A DNA stretch of 64,000 bases from Cordilura impudica (GCA_963682025.1 OY821520.1:92401992-92465991), one strand, 5' to 3'. Positions 46,729-58,802 are shown, counted from the stretch's first letter. Made by a program: numbers and translations. Notes: generated from the letters alone by a model not told the origin.

Positions 46729-49700
46729 TCATGATATACGATCTGGAGTATGAGAAGGATGATGGGGCTGATTTTGCAGTTGAGAGGAACTATTACTATT
46801 ATTATTGCTACCAATGCCAGCATACAAATGCTGATGGTGAAGCTGCAGTGGATGAGAGGAAGATTCATTAAGAGGTGAAGAACAATTATTTGCTAAGTCT
46901 AAATCACTAGATGTAAACATTGTGGAAGATTTTTGATTTCCAACTAGCGGTGAACGAGGCGGTACAACAGGCGGCGTTATCGAATGCGGTGAATGAGAGT
47001 CGGACGACGGTCTTCTGCAAAACGGATTAAGACCATTAAAGGAGGAAGCCGCCAATAGATGGGGAGCAAGATGAGGAAATCCTGGCAGACCTGGTAAACC
47101 AGGGAATATTAAAGGATTGCCACCATGCTGCATAAGAAATCGTGGATCGCTCATAAAAGCAGCCGTGGCATCTGGAAATCCCGGTAGCGTATTATTTGTG
47201 GCGGGAAAATGTTGCTTTAAAGCCTCAAAGTTGAGCGGCGGCAAACCATGCGCTCCGGCATAGAGACGTGCCAAAAATTCCGCTTGCAGCGTAGTTGATA
47301 TATTGTTTGAGGGTGGTTGGTGGTAGTTTTTGTTGTTGTTCACTCCCACAGGTTCTGGCATAGGATCCAAGTTGTGATTATCACTGGTTGATAACAATTT
47401 ACGATGAAGATTTAAATTGGAACTATGTCTATCACGACTTCTTTTCGAGGGAAAGGCTGCATTGCATCCATCAATATTGCATTTATGATGTAATTTCAAA
47501 TGTTCATTCTGATAGTGAGTTTTGAGATGAAAATGATTTTGAAATACTTCGCCACAGGCCGTACATTTCAAGGGATTATCTTTGTCTATGGGCACCTCCG
47601 GTTCTTCGGCAATAAAATCCACACTATGAGATTCCTCGGTATTTGTGGATTTTTTTAAGGTTTTTGGTTGTTCTTCTGAATTAAAATTTTTGGTGGTTAA
47701 ATTCTGTGGCAGATTATTGTTATCTTCTGTTGATATGTTTATTTTGAAATTGTCTTCCATTAATTCTTTTTTAATTCTTAAATAACGATTTTCCTCTTCT
47801 GGTTCTTCCGTTGCATTATACAAGGTGGGTGGGGGAGATGAAAAAACATCTTCTTTGGGCTCTTCTTTAATAACAGGCATTAATAGTCCCATAGCTTGAC
47901 CATTTTCCTTCATCGATTTTCTTTCAAAAAGCTTCGACTTTTGAGTGGATGACAAATCTAAGGACTGATCTTGCTGATCGCGGACGTGAGTGTAATTGTC
48001 CCGCTCATCTCCATGACTTACCGTTCGCTCTTCTTCCTCTTCATCTTCTCTGGGTTCTTGTTTGACCGGAGTGCTAGACATTAGCAAGTGTCGGTTAGGT
48101 TCACTGTTACCCGTGGTACTAGGTGTCAAAGGTGGTGATGGTAACACTTTAACTCCCTCACTCGTCGTTTCCTCCGATTTTCTCGTTCTCTTTGTTAAAT
48201 CTAATGAGATTGTCTCTTCGCTAAGGTCTTCTTTGATGTTCTCTGGATCTGTTGCTTTACACTTAACTGTTAAATCATTAGCCATATCGTAGTCGTTGGA
48301 ATTATCACAGGAATTTTCATTCGATTGTATAGCACAACGTACGGGATTTTGATTTTTACGCTTACGTTTACTAGAAGAACTCATCGCATGAGTGTTGCCA
48401 TTTGCAGAGTTTTGTAATGATAAAGCATTTGATGAACTTTCATAGTCCTCCCTTAAACTACACGAATCGGTCACACTAAGAGTATCATCGTTGCTTTCGG
48501 TACTATGCCTTTCTGCCGTACTACGACCATCGTCTTCCATATCTTCCTTCTTGAGCGAGTCCAGTGGCTTTTCTTTGGTTTTATATGAATCGGTAGGAGT
48601 TTTGGTATCTAGAGACCTGTCAAAATGATCTCGACTATTATCGCCCATGGTGGAGGATGTTTCTTCGGCGGCATTATCATCAATACTAAAATCTTCGGAG
48701 TTGGTTTTATCCAACATACTATCACCTTCATCCCCCACAACCACAATGCCCTCACCGTCATCATCATCATCATCGTCATCCATATCACCAATATGAATAC
48801 CACCATCCATAACATCGTCATCTTCTTCGTCCTCACCCATTATCTCGGCACCCGACATTTGTCTACCCTCATAACGATGCATTAAGGCATTATCCATGTA
48901 GGCTCTTTGCATATAGTCGGCATTATGTTTTGCATCTCCTAGTGAGCCCATTGGATGATGTCTCATATCTGGAGGAGGTGTAAGCATGGGGAAGCTACCG
49001 AATGGATTAAGGCCAGCCATTAAACCATTTGGTGGTTGCAATAGCAAAGGATGGGGTTGGGCACTACGACCGTCATGTGGTGATATTTTTCTTCGTAAAT
49101 GAGGTGAATGCAATTTAGGATTGGGGTTAGCACTGTGACGATTTCGAGATCTTCGTGAGCTAAACATCATATTACAGCCATCCACGGTACATTTGTGCAT
49201 TTCTCTTAAATGTACTGCCGAGAAATGTATCTTCAATGCTCCCTTGTCGCAGAAAGTCTTAAGACAAACATTACATTGCACACGTTTCTTACCAGTGACG
49301 GGATTGATGAACTGTGTACCCAAATTGGCCGGCAGAGAACCCCATTGCCTTTTTCCAGGTGAATGAGTTTTTCTACTAGCTCTAAGTCCCGTGGTTGTTG
49401 TAGATATTCTCGATAATCGCTGTGAATGACTGGAGGGAGAATCATGTTGCATGGAATTTCTTTGATTACTAGTTGAATCTCTTAGGTCACGTTGACTTTG
49501 GTAATTGCTTGAGGAATTTGTAACTGAGGAAGATAATTGTGCGGCTGAAGAACTAGATAAGGAAGATTGTGAAACACTGCGGACCGGTGGAGTACATCTG
49601 GAGGCAGATGAGTCTCGTATATGGTTCATGTCTGAACTTTTTGGTTTATCCATTTCAGGAGTATTAGAACGAATTTGTGGTTTGCCCATGGCTAGTTGAG

Positions 49701-50955
49701 GATTGAGACCAGGGAAATGGGTGGTTAGCAGGCTATGTGGCATGGGATTACCGGAAGCTGCTGCTGCGGCCGCTATAGCAGCTACTTGGTTGCTAGTCAA
49801 GCCTGCTGGTAACCCACTGCCAGATCCCGTATTACCGCTCGAGCCAGGAGATGGTGGATGTAAATGAGACATTGGAGGTGGCGGTGGTAGGTGAAATGGT
49901 AACGGGTGACCTGACATAGCCATAGCATTGAAGAATTGATTACTTTGAGCTGCTGCAGCAGCAGCATGAGCTACCGCTGCATTTTTCTCGGAGGGTGTTG
50001 TGGCTTCATTGATCCGTCTTCTAGCTTGAGCTAACATTGCAGCCTGTTGTGCTGCCTGCTGATGTAAATGTTGATGATGGACCAGTTCATTGGGACTCAA
50101 ACGTGTCGGTGGTGGTGGCGGAAGACCAGGAAATGCTCCCAGAGCCGCAGAGTTGATCTTACGAAAATCAAATGGTTGCATATTTTGTAAATGACTTAAG
50201 GGATTGTGAGCGGAAGAAGTCGACGAAGTTTGTGTGTTCGAGGAGGAGGAGATGGAGTTATTGGAAGCACTAGAACTAAGTGTTGTATTCGCAGCCGTAT
50301 GACCTGATGACGTAGATCCTACACTGCCAGCTGGCGAGTTGGGACTACGAAAATAATTACTCAAATGACCTGCTGGCCCCAGACCTCCATGAGATGAATG
50401 TGGAGTTGAACCAGCAGCTGCTGCTGCTGCCGATATTTTTTGCTGCAATTGAAATTGCATTTGGGCATGAGCCATAGCACTGAGATGCATATTCATGGGA
50501 TGTGCAGCTGCTCGTGGTGGCGATGGTCGCCTACTTGGTGACATAACCATAGATGCTACGGACGAGTTTGTAGCGGAGGTTAAGTTGGGTATATTATAGG
50601 CGTTACCACTACACTTGCCAATGTAGTCGTGCTCAAAGTTCGTTCGTCTGGCCAATTGGTGTTGTTGATGTTGTTGTTGGTGCTGCTGCTGCTGTTGTTG
50701 CTGACGTTCGTAGCTATAGGCAAATGTTGCTTGTGCATGAGCATGTGCTTTTTTCAAATATTCCAATTCCAAATCAGGCAGTGCATGCAAGAGCGGTGGT
50801 AGTGGTAGACTTGTAGGGTTTTGTGTAGATGATAAATGTTGTTGTTTTGCTGCTATTGCTGTTGTTTCTGCGGTAGTGTGTCGCTGCTGGAATCCGTTTG
50901 TGTGCTGGTGATGTTGATGCTGTTGATGATGTTGCTTTTCCTGATTAATATTCAT
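46729..50955 (-). CDS. disco-r: disco/disco-related zinc-finger transcription factor
   Basis: A 1408-residue nuclear transcription factor of the disconnected (basonuclin-type) family, which in Drosophila specifies gnathal head appendages and optic-lobe neuron guidance. Start chosen at ATG 50955; an open frame extends eight codons upstream but with no ATG. Two finger pairs are visible: Cys561-Cys564-His577-His582 with Cys589-Cys594-His607, preceded by the family-typical [20 protein letters not shown], and Cys1131-Cys1134-His1147-His1152 with Cys1159-Cys1164-His1177. Both end in SxxSRxRHSxN. Between lie low-complexity stretches: Gln/His (about 83-105), Ala runs (about 177, 332, 395), an Asp/Glu block (about 705-745), possible SUMO sites VKQEP, IKEEP and IKKEL (about 965-1065) and SLDLT/SLDLS motifs like weak CtBP sites. 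Drosophila disco is much shorter, as I recall, hence disco-r; the paralogue choice is less sure than the family. Confidence 0.85.
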   Translation of the reverse strand: MNINQEKQHHQQHQHHQHTNGFQQRHTTAETTAIAAKQQHLSSTQNPTSLPLPPLLHALPDLELEYLKKAHAHAQATFAYSYERQQQQQQQHQQQHQQHQLARRTNFEHDYIGKCSGNAYNIPNLTSATNSSVASMVMSPSRRPSPPRAAAHPMNMHLSAMAHAQMQFQLQQKISAAAAAAGSTPHSSHGGLGPAGHLSNYFRSPNSPAGSVGSTSSGHTAANTTLSSSASNNSISSSSNTQTSSTSSAHNPLSHLQNMQPFDFRKINSAALGAFPGLPPPPPTRLSPNELVHHQHLHQQAAQQAAMLAQARRRINEATTPSEKNAAVAHAAAAAAQSNQFFNAMAMSGHPLPFHLPPPPPMSHLHPPSPGSSGNTGSGSGLPAGLTSNQVAAIAAAAAASGNPMPHSLLTTHFPGLNPQLAMGKPQIRSNTPEMDKPKSSDMNHIRDSSASRCTPPVRSVSQSSLSSSSAAQLSSSVTNSSSNYQSQRDLRDSTSNQRNSMQHDSPSSHSQRLSRISTTTTGLRASRKTHSPGKRQWGSLPANLGTQFINPVTGKKRVQCNVCLKTFCDKGALKIHFSAVHLREMHKCTVDGCNMMFSSRRSRNRHSANPNPKLHSPHLRRKISPHDGRSAQPHPLLLQPPNGLMAGLNPFGSFPMLTPPPDMRHHPMGSLGDAKHNADYMQRAYMDNALMHRYEGRQMSGAEIMGEDEEDDDVMDGGIHIGDMDDDDDDDDGEGIVVVGDEGDSMLDKTNSEDFSIDDNAAEETSSTMGDNSRDHFDRSLDTKTPTDSYKTKEKPLDSLKKEDMEDDGRSTAERHSTESNDDTLSVTDSCSLREDYESSSNALSLQNSANGNTHAMSSSSKRKRKNQNPVRCAIQSNENSCDNSNDYDMANDLTVKCKATDPENIKEDLSEETISLDLTKRTRKSEETTSEGVKVLPSPPLTPSTTGNSEPNRHLLMSSTPVKQEPREDEEEEERTVSHGDERDNYTHVRDQQDQSLDLSSTQKSKLFERKSMKENGQAMGLLMPVIKEEPKEDVFSSPPPTLYNATEEPEEENRYLRIKKELMEDNFKINISTEDNNNLPQNLTTKNFNSEEQPKTLKKSTNTEESHSVDFIAEEPEVPIDKDNPLKCTACGEVFQNHFHLKTHYQNEHLKLHHKCNIDGCNAAFPSKRSRDRHSSNLNLHRKLLSTSDNHNLDPMPEPVGVNNNKNYHQPPSNNISTTLQAEFLARLYAGAHGLPPLNFEALKQHFPATNNTLPGFPDATAAFMSDPRFLMQHGGNPLIFPGLPGLPGFPHLAPHLLAASSFNGLNPFCRRPSSDSHSPHSITPPVVPPRSPLVGNQKSSTMFTSSDLDLANNCSSPLNESSSHPLQLHHQHLYAGIGSNNNSNSSSQLQNQPHHPSHTPDRIS

Positions 50956-51106
50956 TAATATGCTGTTTGCTGTAAGCAATTTGATTTAAGACTAGAAATA
51001 TTCGTTGTCGTTTCTGTTGGGCTTTGTGTTTTTCTTGTTGATATTGAGCTGTGTTTATTGATACTATGATTTGTGATCTGTAATAGTTTCGGTCAATATT
51101 CAGCAT
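50945..51106 (-). CDS. Upstream ORF overlapping the disco-type start codon
   Basis: On the minus strand, ATG at 51106 in the context ACAAAATG (A at -3) opens a 53-codon frame, beginning [10 protein letters not shown] and ending TATTAA at 50945. It passes over the main ATG at 50955 in a different frame, overlapping it by 11 bases. The main ATG has a weaker context (TATTAATG, T at -3). If this region is transcribed as 5'-UTR the uORF should reduce or gate translation of the transcription factor. I see no domain in the peptide. It could be a chance frame. Confidence 0.45.
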   Translation of the reverse strand: MLNIDRNYYRSQIIVSINTAQYQQEKHKAQQKRQRIFLVLNQIAYSKQHINEY

Positions 51107-51193
51107 TTTGTTCGTTGTAGTTTGTATGGTTAACGGATTTGTAAACGATTAATATCGTTTTTTTCTTTTTTGTATTTTTTGTTCAGTGAAGTT
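50956..51193 (-). other. Probable 5'-UTR part of the disco-type exon
   Basis: The minus-strand sequence between the likely splice acceptor and the start codon is rich in A and C (ACAAACTACAACGAACAA, AAACACAAAGCCCAACAG), as fly 5'-UTRs often are, and unlike the surrounding T-rich DNA. Confidence 0.45.
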
Positions 51194-51215
51194 CTGAAAT
51201 TATAAGAAATCGAAG
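51194..51215 (-). promoter_or_regulatory. Candidate 3' splice site upstream of the disco-type gene
   Basis: Minus strand TTTCTTATAATTTCAG, with AG at 51195-51194, has a pyrimidine tract and a CAG, and the sequence becomes A/C-rich immediately after it. It suggests an upstream non-coding exon outside the region I could recognise. A second acceptor-like CTTACAG lies just upstream of the ATG at about 50970-50976. Confidence 0.4.
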
Positions 51216-52556
51216 ACATTATTAGTTAGTAAAGTCAAAACTCGGACAGAAAGATATGCATGCTGAAAAGATTATTTAAAAATGAATTTATTACTAATAT
51301 ATTGATAAATATTTGAAAAATAATCACAAAAAAGGATTTAAAAGAAACTTTTAGACAGTATCATGGCAGTGTTAAAACCAGGATATGCTATGGGGGATGG
51401 TAAAATAGTAAACCTGGTATGTTTTAACTGTCCAATCTCAATCTTCATATTAACTATGCACGTATTTGGTATTTTTCTATCAATAATTTGAAGACCAAGT
51501 CAAAGGCATGATCAAGCCCACTTAAATTTTTTGTGGTTTTGTGTGGGGAGATATAAACAATTTAAAATCTTGTTATGCGCTTTTGGAAAAGATATGATTT
51601 ATAACACTTATCGCAGTTTACTAATGTAAATAACATAATATGTTAAAAATTAGTCCGAGTATACACATCTGATAATAAAAAGTACAAATATTGTTACTGA
51701 AATGATATGCTGGCAGTTAACTGTCAATATACCCGCTGATCCTAAACAGAGTTGTACATTACATAGCTTATTTTAAAGACAAACTTCATAGCTTTATTAT
51801 TGGATAAAGTTTCATTTTATAATATTTTTAAAATCAAGAAATAAGCGAATAGCAAAAAAACTGAGAAATACAAAGTTTTGTGTCAATCAAAAAAAATTTT
51901 GAATTGCCTCAACACGACTGAAAATTTCAAGTGTGTTTATATTGGAAATTTCGTTCTATAGTTTAATCAATCGATGTCAGTACTAAATTATATTTTCAAA
52001 AAGCTATAGAGCTTCAAAATCGAACAAAGAGTCGCCAAGAAGTAACAAATGCCCCAGACCAATTTTGTGCCAAAAAACTCTTAAGTCATGAAATGTGATG
52101 AATTTTTTCAACTTTAACAAATTGATTAAAGCCGTAATTTTTTTTATCCTATACCTATTAGTATTCAGATAAGAAGTATTGTTTTATTACCACGTTGTTG
52201 ACCTATTGCGAAATGAGACCAGAAATGTAAAATTTTTTTGATAAAATTTTGAAAACTCATTTTTTAAGTTTTAAAAAATTTCCTTAAACAAAATTTCAAA
52301 AAATGGATGTGACACCTTAAAGTTTCATTAAATATATGTTAGAGATTAACTGTGTGAATTTTAAAGTAACTTCTTCCACCAGAATTGTTTTTACAAAGAA
52401 TTTTTTTTTGCGGATTTCGACAAAAATTAGTTTTCTGTGAAATATCTAGTAAATGTACTCTTTCGATTTTCTTTGTATCAACAATTTATCAGTTTTCTAC
52501 TTTTAAGTGTTATATTTTATCTTAATAGGGTTTCTGACAAAAATAATATGACCCCT
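51216..52556. other. AT-rich sequence, probably intron or 5' flank
   Basis: No gene or repeat copy is recognised. If the splice site is real, this is the 3' part of an intron of the disco-type gene. Confidence 0.35.
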
Positions 52557-52560
52557 TTAA

Positions 52561-52841
52561 CCCATTTGGACCTGTGGTCGCATATGACCACAAGCTAATG
52601 AAGTGCTGTTGAATTCTTAGATGTGACGCTTAAAATATAATAATCAAATGTGCTTAAAATTTGGAATAAATCTAACAACGTTAACCCATTCCTTGCCGAG
52701 GCCAAACTATGAATTTTTGCATATTAAAAAAAAATAATTGTTATAGTAAACTAGATCAAATCCCTACTATGGGTTGGGAAAAAAAATATTTTACGTTCTT
52801 TACTAGCTTTGAGTCATTTGTGGCGTCCCAGCTCAAATGGG
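52561..52841 (+). mobile_element. piggyBac-derived MITE
   Basis: TTTAACCCATTTGGACCTGT at the left and CCAGCTCAAATGGGTTAA at the right give inverted ends CCCATTTGGACC / CCCATTTGAGCTGG with TTAA flanks. The left 150 bp match the 9949-10253 copy. Inside, another TTAACCCATTCCTTGCCG at about 52680 suggests a nested second element sharing the right end. Confidence 0.55.
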
Positions 52842-52951
52842 TTAATGCCGTCAAATTATAAATTCAATAATCGTCAGATCACAAAAATCGGTAAAATATA
52901 GCACAATTTTATTTCCCAACCCATAGTAAGGGTTTCATCTAGTTTACTAGA
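52746..52951. repeat. Inverted repeat crossing the MITE boundary
   Basis: AGTAAACTAGATCAAATCCC with ACTATGGGTTGGGAAA at 52747-52790 recurs inverted at 52910-52951. The arms are about 40 bp with three to four differences and bracket the right end of the TTAA element, so two foldback structures overlap here. Confidence 0.55.
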
Positions 52952-53066
52952 TCAATATTGATTGTCCAAATTCGATTGTTAGATACAAACAATATATTTA
53001 GATTCGTTGCATATTATAGAATTGTAATTTGCACCAAAAATTGGCCGTAAAAGGAGTTTTGGCAGT

Positions 53067-53478
53067 TTGTCGACGTTGCCGCATGCAGCTCCTGGCTATC
53101 TATATAAAAGACAAAACTGCATGCGGAGAAAACAAAAAAAAAACATTATGTACTTCTTAGGGTTTAAACTCTACATCGCGGAGTTCTTAATTGCTTATGC
53201 TTCACAAGGAAAAAAGAGAGTATCTCCTCGAAAATTGGAAGACGAACCACCAACACAAAGGGCAAGGTCAGTAAAACCTTTGCCACCAAAAGATGTACGT
53301 GTTTCAAATAATAAACATTTGCCCATATGTATCACTTCTGATAAGAATAAGTTTATTTCTTGTCGTAAATAGGGATGCAATCAAAGAACAAGTTTTAAGT
53401 GTACTTCTTGTGACAAATTTCTAAGCAATGCAAATTGTTTCATAGAGTTTCACTCCTATTGGTTAAATATATAAATTC
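53067..53478 (+). pseudogene. piggyBac-type transposase, C-terminal fragment
   Basis: The frame gives FKLYIAEFLIAYASQGKKR, a proline-rich linker and DVRVSNNKHLPICI, then after one in-frame TAG (53370-53372) continues FKCTSCDKFLSNANCF and IEFH. The order (last helix of the catalytic domain, basic linker, Cys-rich C-terminal domain that binds the element ends) is that of piggyBac transposases. The catalytic part upstream is missing; only 110 bp separate the fragment from the TTAA MITE at 52561. An F3 insertion at 53480 cuts off the downstream side. The frame upstream of about 53130 is not family-like. Confidence 0.65.
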
Positions 53479-53479
53479 T

Positions 53480-54233
53480 TTTTTATACCCTATACCACAA
53501 TGTGGTTTGGGTATAATGACTTTGTGCTGCTGTTTGCAACAACCAAAAATATTTGACCCAGATCCATCTTTAATTATACCGATCGAATCAGAATCACTTT
53601 TTAAGTTGATTTAACAATGTCCGTCCGTCCGTCCGTCCGTCTGTGTGTCCATGTAAACCTTGTAATCAAACTGCAGGTCGCAAATATGAATATATTTTGA
53701 TGAAATTTGGTATGTAAGCTTTTATGGGATGAACGCTATTGAAATTGGTGAGAATCGGTCCATGTTCGGACCTAGCCCCCATACAAATTACCCCTATGAA
53801 ATCGACATAAATTGTCATAAGATCCTAATTGTCATATACTCAAATTTGGTTTGTATGCGTTCATTACATCCACTAGTGAGTAGTCCAAAAATGATCCCTT
53901 TGGCCCCATAAAGAGCTGCTTCCCGATCTTCACTTAAATCTATTAAAAACAAAAATATTGCACTGATTCTTCTCAAATTTTTGCAAAATACAAGAGACTT
54001 TACCAAACATGATCAGGATCGGTCAATTTTTGGACCTAGTCCCCATATAGATATAGCATCCGATATAAACTTTTTCATATCTGCAGCCAAAAAAAATAAT
54101 AAAAATCCAACTCAAATTTGGTTTTTGCTTATTTTCTATGTCCAGTTTGTTGGGCCTAAGAGATAGGGTTTCTAAACGCATGGTATAGGTTATCGTATAG
54201 TCGGTCTAGACCGACTATAATTTTCTTACTTGT
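53480..54233 (+). mobile_element. F3 element, full-length copy
   Basis: TTTTTTATACCCTATACCAC to GACTATAATTTTCTTACTTG with five GTCC units. It lies directly behind the piggyBac C-terminal fragment. Confidence 0.8.
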
Positions 54234-54871
54234 TTTTATTTAATCTTCGTCCAGGAGGACAATTTTTTTAATGAATTTAAAAATAAAAATATATAGTTAA
54301 TATATAACAATGTGTTTTATTTCACTTAGTTACAAATATTCAGCCTACTGCACCTGCATTATCTCAGAATCCTTTTATCCCTTATATCCTTGAAATAATT
54401 TGTTTTCTAATGTTTATGATAGAAGCGTAAAAGACTATTTTTGAAGATTTCTGAATCTTGATTTTTCCTTGGAACTGAGGAGGTTAATCATATGGTGTTT
54501 TGTTTTTTTTTTAAATTGATTTAATATTTAAATTCATAATAAATAAAAACCATAAATAAATTATAAACGTAATTGTATTAAATATATAGCGAATTGTATA
54601 TCCAAACAGCTCTTTTCGACATTAACGCGTAACGAGAATCCCTGGTGTTCTTTTATATCTGAGTGCATAGATTTATATGCCAAAATTCAAATACGTGATA
54701 TAAAACGTTGGTATAATCGTCAATAATCGTACCATTTATTAATGCACTAAGTTTTAGGTATTTTTTTTAAAGAGTTCTATGTACCTCGCTGCATTCATAT
54801 TCAAGGTTAAAGTTTTTGTATACTTCAGAGAAAAGTAAATATTGAAGAATTATTCGAATCCCGATCCAATG
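54234..54871. other. AT-rich intergenic sequence
   Basis: No gene or repeat copy recognised. Confidence 0.35.
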
Positions 54872-55562
54872 TTTTTATACCCTATACCACTATGTGGTTT
54901 GGGTATAATGACTTTATGCTGTTGTTTGTAACTACCAACAATATTTGACCGAGACCCATCTTTTATTATACCGATCGACTTAGAACCACTTTCTAAGTCG
55001 ATTTAGCGATGTCCGTCCGTCCGTCTATCCGTCAGGTCGCAAATATATTTTAATGAAATTTGGTATATAAGCTTTTATCGACCATAGGATGAACGCTATT
55101 GAAATTGGTTAATTTCGTTCCATGTTCTCAGTCAAATTGGGTTTGTGTATGTTTGTTATATCCATTAATCAGTGGTCCAAAAAATTCCTATATGACACTT
55201 CTTAGTCATAGGCCCCATATAAAGCTGCTTCCCGATTTTCCCTGCAATCTATCAAAAAACAAAAATATTGCATAGATTTTTCTCAAATTTGGTTTGTATA
55301 TATTTTTTCAAAATATAAGTAACCTTACCAAATATGGTCAGGAGTGGTCCATTTTTCGACCTAGTCCCCAATCAAAATATAGCATCCGATATGAACTTTT
55401 TCATATCTGCAGCCACAAAAAAAATCACAATGCGACTCAAATTTGGTTTATGCTTATTTTGTACATCCACTTAGTTGGACCGAAGAGATGGGGTGTCATT
55501 GGTAAACCATGGTATAGGGTATCGTATAGTCGGTCTAGACTGACTATAATTTTCTTACTTGT
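54872..55562 (+). mobile_element. F3 element, copy with an internal deletion
   Basis: TTTTTATACCCTATACCACT to CTGACTATAATTTTCTTACT. It lacks about 80 bp after CCATGTTCTCAG, where other copies have the GTCCCCATAC to ATAGATC stretch. Confidence 0.75.
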
Positions 55563-55638
55563 TTTTCATTATTTTTTATTATTTTTATTTATTTGTATTT
55601 GTGTTGTTAATTTTTATTGAGTACTTGCAAGCCCAACA

Positions 55639-56370
55639 TTTTTATACCCTTTTGGTCACGATATAATGGCTTTGTGCTGATATTTGTAACTACCAAAAAT
55701 ATTTGATCTTTTATTATACCGGTCTACTCCGAATCACTTGCTAAGTCGATATAGCATGTCCGTTCCCCCGTTCGTCTTTGAACCTTGTTATCAAACTACA
55801 GCTCGTAAATATGAATATATTTCAGCTAAAGTTAGCATATAAGCTTCTAACGGAAATAGGATTAACGCTATTGAAATTGATAAAAATCGGTCGCCATACA
55901 AATGACTCCGATGAGATCGACTTCAGTTGCCATAATATCCATAGTATCATATAGATCCCGGTCAAATTGGGTTTTTGTATGTTTATTACATCCATTTATG
56001 AGTATTTCCAAAGTAAGCCGTATAGGACAATGCTTAGTCATAGCCCCAATATGAAGCTGATTCCCGATCTGCACTTAAATTTATAAAAAAAAAAATATTG
56101 CACAGATATTTTTCTCAAATTTTGTTTGCTTATGTTTTTGTAAAAAATAAGTGATCTTACCAAATATGGTCAGAATCAGTAAATTTTTTTACTTTATTCC
56201 AATATAAATACAGCATCCGATATGAACTTTTTCGTATCCGAAGGCAAAAAAAATTTATAACACTGACATTCAAATTTGGTTTATATTTATTTTCTATATC
56301 CAATTAGTTGGACCTAAGATATATTGTATCGTATAGTAGGTCTAGACCGACTATAATTTTCTTGCTTGTT
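55639..56370 (+). mobile_element. F3 element, diverged copy
   Basis: TTTTTATACCCTTTTGGTCA to GACTATAATTTTCTTGCTTG. Its left end has lost the CACTATGTGG palindrome. With the 53480 and 54872 copies it makes three direct copies in 2.9 kb. Confidence 0.7.
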
Positions 56371-57225
56371 GTATTTGTAAAAATATAAAACAATAAGTTT
56401 AAAATAAATATAAGTTAGCTAGCAGATAAAAGTTTTAATGATAAAGTCGTATTGTATTTTACATAAAAATTGTTCTCTAAGTATATCTATATCAATTTTT
56501 TTTGTAAAATATATAAAAAAAATGCACACGCACGATCAGTTTTGATTACAGTCAAGCTTATGAATTCTTAAGAATGTCCAGATAGTATCTGTGGACAGAT
56601 CGGGAAAGAACTGGTTATATTTAAATGTATTTTTATTTCGAAAACAAACATATTTTTTATGATTCTTATGTTAATTACTCTTATATCGGGTCACTTGTTT
56701 TTTTTATGGGCACGCTCCGCCAAAAGTTATGACATCCATCTCTCAAGAAGACGATTTGATAAAAATTTTTTGTCTTTAGATTTGTGTTAAGAAGATCAAA
56801 CGACTTCAAGAAAGAACGTTGCAAATCTGTGAAAAAAAATATTTTCTAAACTTTTGTATTCATAAATTGGGCAAAAAATATCAGACCTTTGGTAAGTAAA
56901 ATTGTTCTGATTCACACGGAAGGAACCTGGCGGATATACAATGGGCTATAGGAGTATAGGGGAAGGTTCAGACTATAAATATGTGCAAAATTTTGTTGAC
57001 GTGTTTTAAGGGAAACGATTTATGCTCTATTATGTAAGAGATTCTCGGGCAACTTGGACTTGAAAAAAAACTTTTAAAATTTCAAAAAACACTAAAATTT
57101 ATTAAATTTATGCTTTGAAATCTTTTAAAAGAAAACAGTTTAGTCATTGTAACAAAAGCTTAAAGTGAATTTTCTCAGATTCTCATTAGGTTGGTTTAAG
57201 CAAGGAAATATGAAATTAACTATAT
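56371..57225. other. Intergenic sequence
   Basis: No gene or repeat copy recognised. Confidence 0.35.
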
Positions 57226-57382
57226 GTGACCTTCTCCGAGAAATGGGACCGAGTGTGTCAACAAACGGGTTGTGTCGGAAACGGTGGATTCTGGTACCTA
57301 AAAGGGTGTAGAAATTTTAAATGCGTTTTTTTCACAAAACTTAATTTTCACACACTAGATCGCTTTTCTCGGAGAAGGTCAC
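57226..57382 (+). mobile_element. 157-bp MITE with GTGACCTTCTCCGAG ends
   Basis: GTGACCTTCTCCGAGAAATG at the left and TCTCGGAGAAGGTCAC at the right, flanked by ATAT on both sides. Interior GGGTTGTGTCGGAAACGGTG. Inverted relative to the 36619 copy; a frame running through it is not a gene. Confidence 0.8.
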
Positions 57383-58015
57383 ATATAGTATACAAATTAC
57401 GTACTGCTTTCGTTTATTGATGGACCGGAAACAACTGTGTAAATGAATTTTTGAAACAAATGTGCTAAAATTTTTGAATTAAAATAAACGCGTTGATGTT
57501 GAGACGGTTTAATTTCTAACTCATCCATTAAATATTAGTGTTAAAACAAAGCTTCAAATTTAATTACAATTTCAACACAGTCGATTGAATAAAACCCTCA
57601 TGCTGTTTGAATTGTAAAGATTATTTAAAAATTATATTGAAAAAAAATTTTCCAGATATAATTTAGCAAAAATATATAAGCTGACCATATAATTCGAAAG
57701 CTTTTCGAGTCTGAATGTCACTTTTGCTAAATAACAAAAGTATTTATGTCTGTCTAAATATCTTGTTGTATGTAGCAAAGTCATGACATTTTTCTTTTCA
57801 ATATTATTTAAATTGGCATTTGCATACAATTTATTACTTTGCTGAATAAAATATAAATAAATAAAAAAATATTTACGACTTTTACTGTACATACATACGA
57901 GTTGTTTGGTCTGTTTATGTTTATATGTATTTTTGTACGAAGTAATAATATCTTTAATCGCATTAAGCTTGTTTGGCTAAACATACATATGAATAAACTT
58001 GACTCGAAGTGATTT
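57383..58015. other. AT-rich intergenic sequence
   Basis: No gene or repeat copy recognised. Confidence 0.35.
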
Positions 58016-58052
58016 TTGTTGTTGCTGTTGTTGTTGTTGTTGTTGTTGTTAG

Positions 58053-58089
<37 letters not shown>

Positions 58090-58090
58090 A
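58016..58090. repeat. (TTG)n microsatellite
   Basis: About 24 TTG/GTT triplets with two interruptions. The minus-strand frame through it is a poly-Asn artefact. Confidence 0.9.
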
Positions 58091-58802
58091 TTTAAATACA
58101 AGTGAGACTTAAATGAGTGTCGAGATATGATGACTGAGATACTCTGTCAATATTTATGACAATCAATATAAATGAATATTCCGTATGGTTTGTAAAAATC
58201 TTGACCGCTCTGCTCTGACGCAAATGCATATTTTTTTTTTTCAAATTATAGTGACTGACAATTAAATTGCTGTCACTATTTATGGCATGTCAAAAGTGTC
58301 AAAATGACATTTTTTATTACGTCGCATAAAGTGGTTTCAGGTGATGCAAAATTATAAAGAAAACGTACAAAAAACTAAGTTATACATTTGAAGCGGTATT
58401 GTTTGATTCGTTTTGATTGGTTGTATACAACCAACTTAAACGAATCAAAGATTATGGAGATTTTAAAGAAGATTTGAAAGGTTTTTTTTTGTGTGTTAGC
58501 TCAATTCATTGGAATCACTATGACTCTTTATTATTTAGTTTTCCTTTTGTGTCACTTGTTTAAGGACATTTAAAATATGTGAAGAAAATCAGAGATGCAC
58601 GTGTTGGGGTACTAAAGTGTTAACCACAGTTCTGGATCTGAGGTAATATGTTCCTTATTACACAAACATAAATCGGTAAAAAAAATAGTGTGGTCGTTGG
58701 GTTCAATTCAATTAAAAGAAAACCTCAAACAGGGGTTAGTAGGTCAAAATCGAGTTATTCATATTAACATGGAACTAAAGAAGAGCCGTTGAGTGTTTAA
58801 CT
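58091..58802. other. Intergenic sequence
   Basis: No gene or repeat copy recognised. Confidence 0.35.

Noticed and set aside
48062..49699. Plus-strand and alternative-frame open frames inside the disco-type gene
   Set aside because: They lie over the long minus-strand coding frame and consist of its complement or shifted reading, with low-complexity Ile/His or Met/Trp runs.
50956..50979. Start of the disco-type gene eight codons upstream, at TTG 50979
   Set aside because: The codon there is TTG, not ATG. The first ATG in the frame is at 50955, and a CTTACAG acceptor-like sequence overlaps the extension.
57808..58101. Minus-strand frame rich in Asn
   Set aside because: The poly-Asn is the translation of a (TTG)n microsatellite; the rest has no domain.
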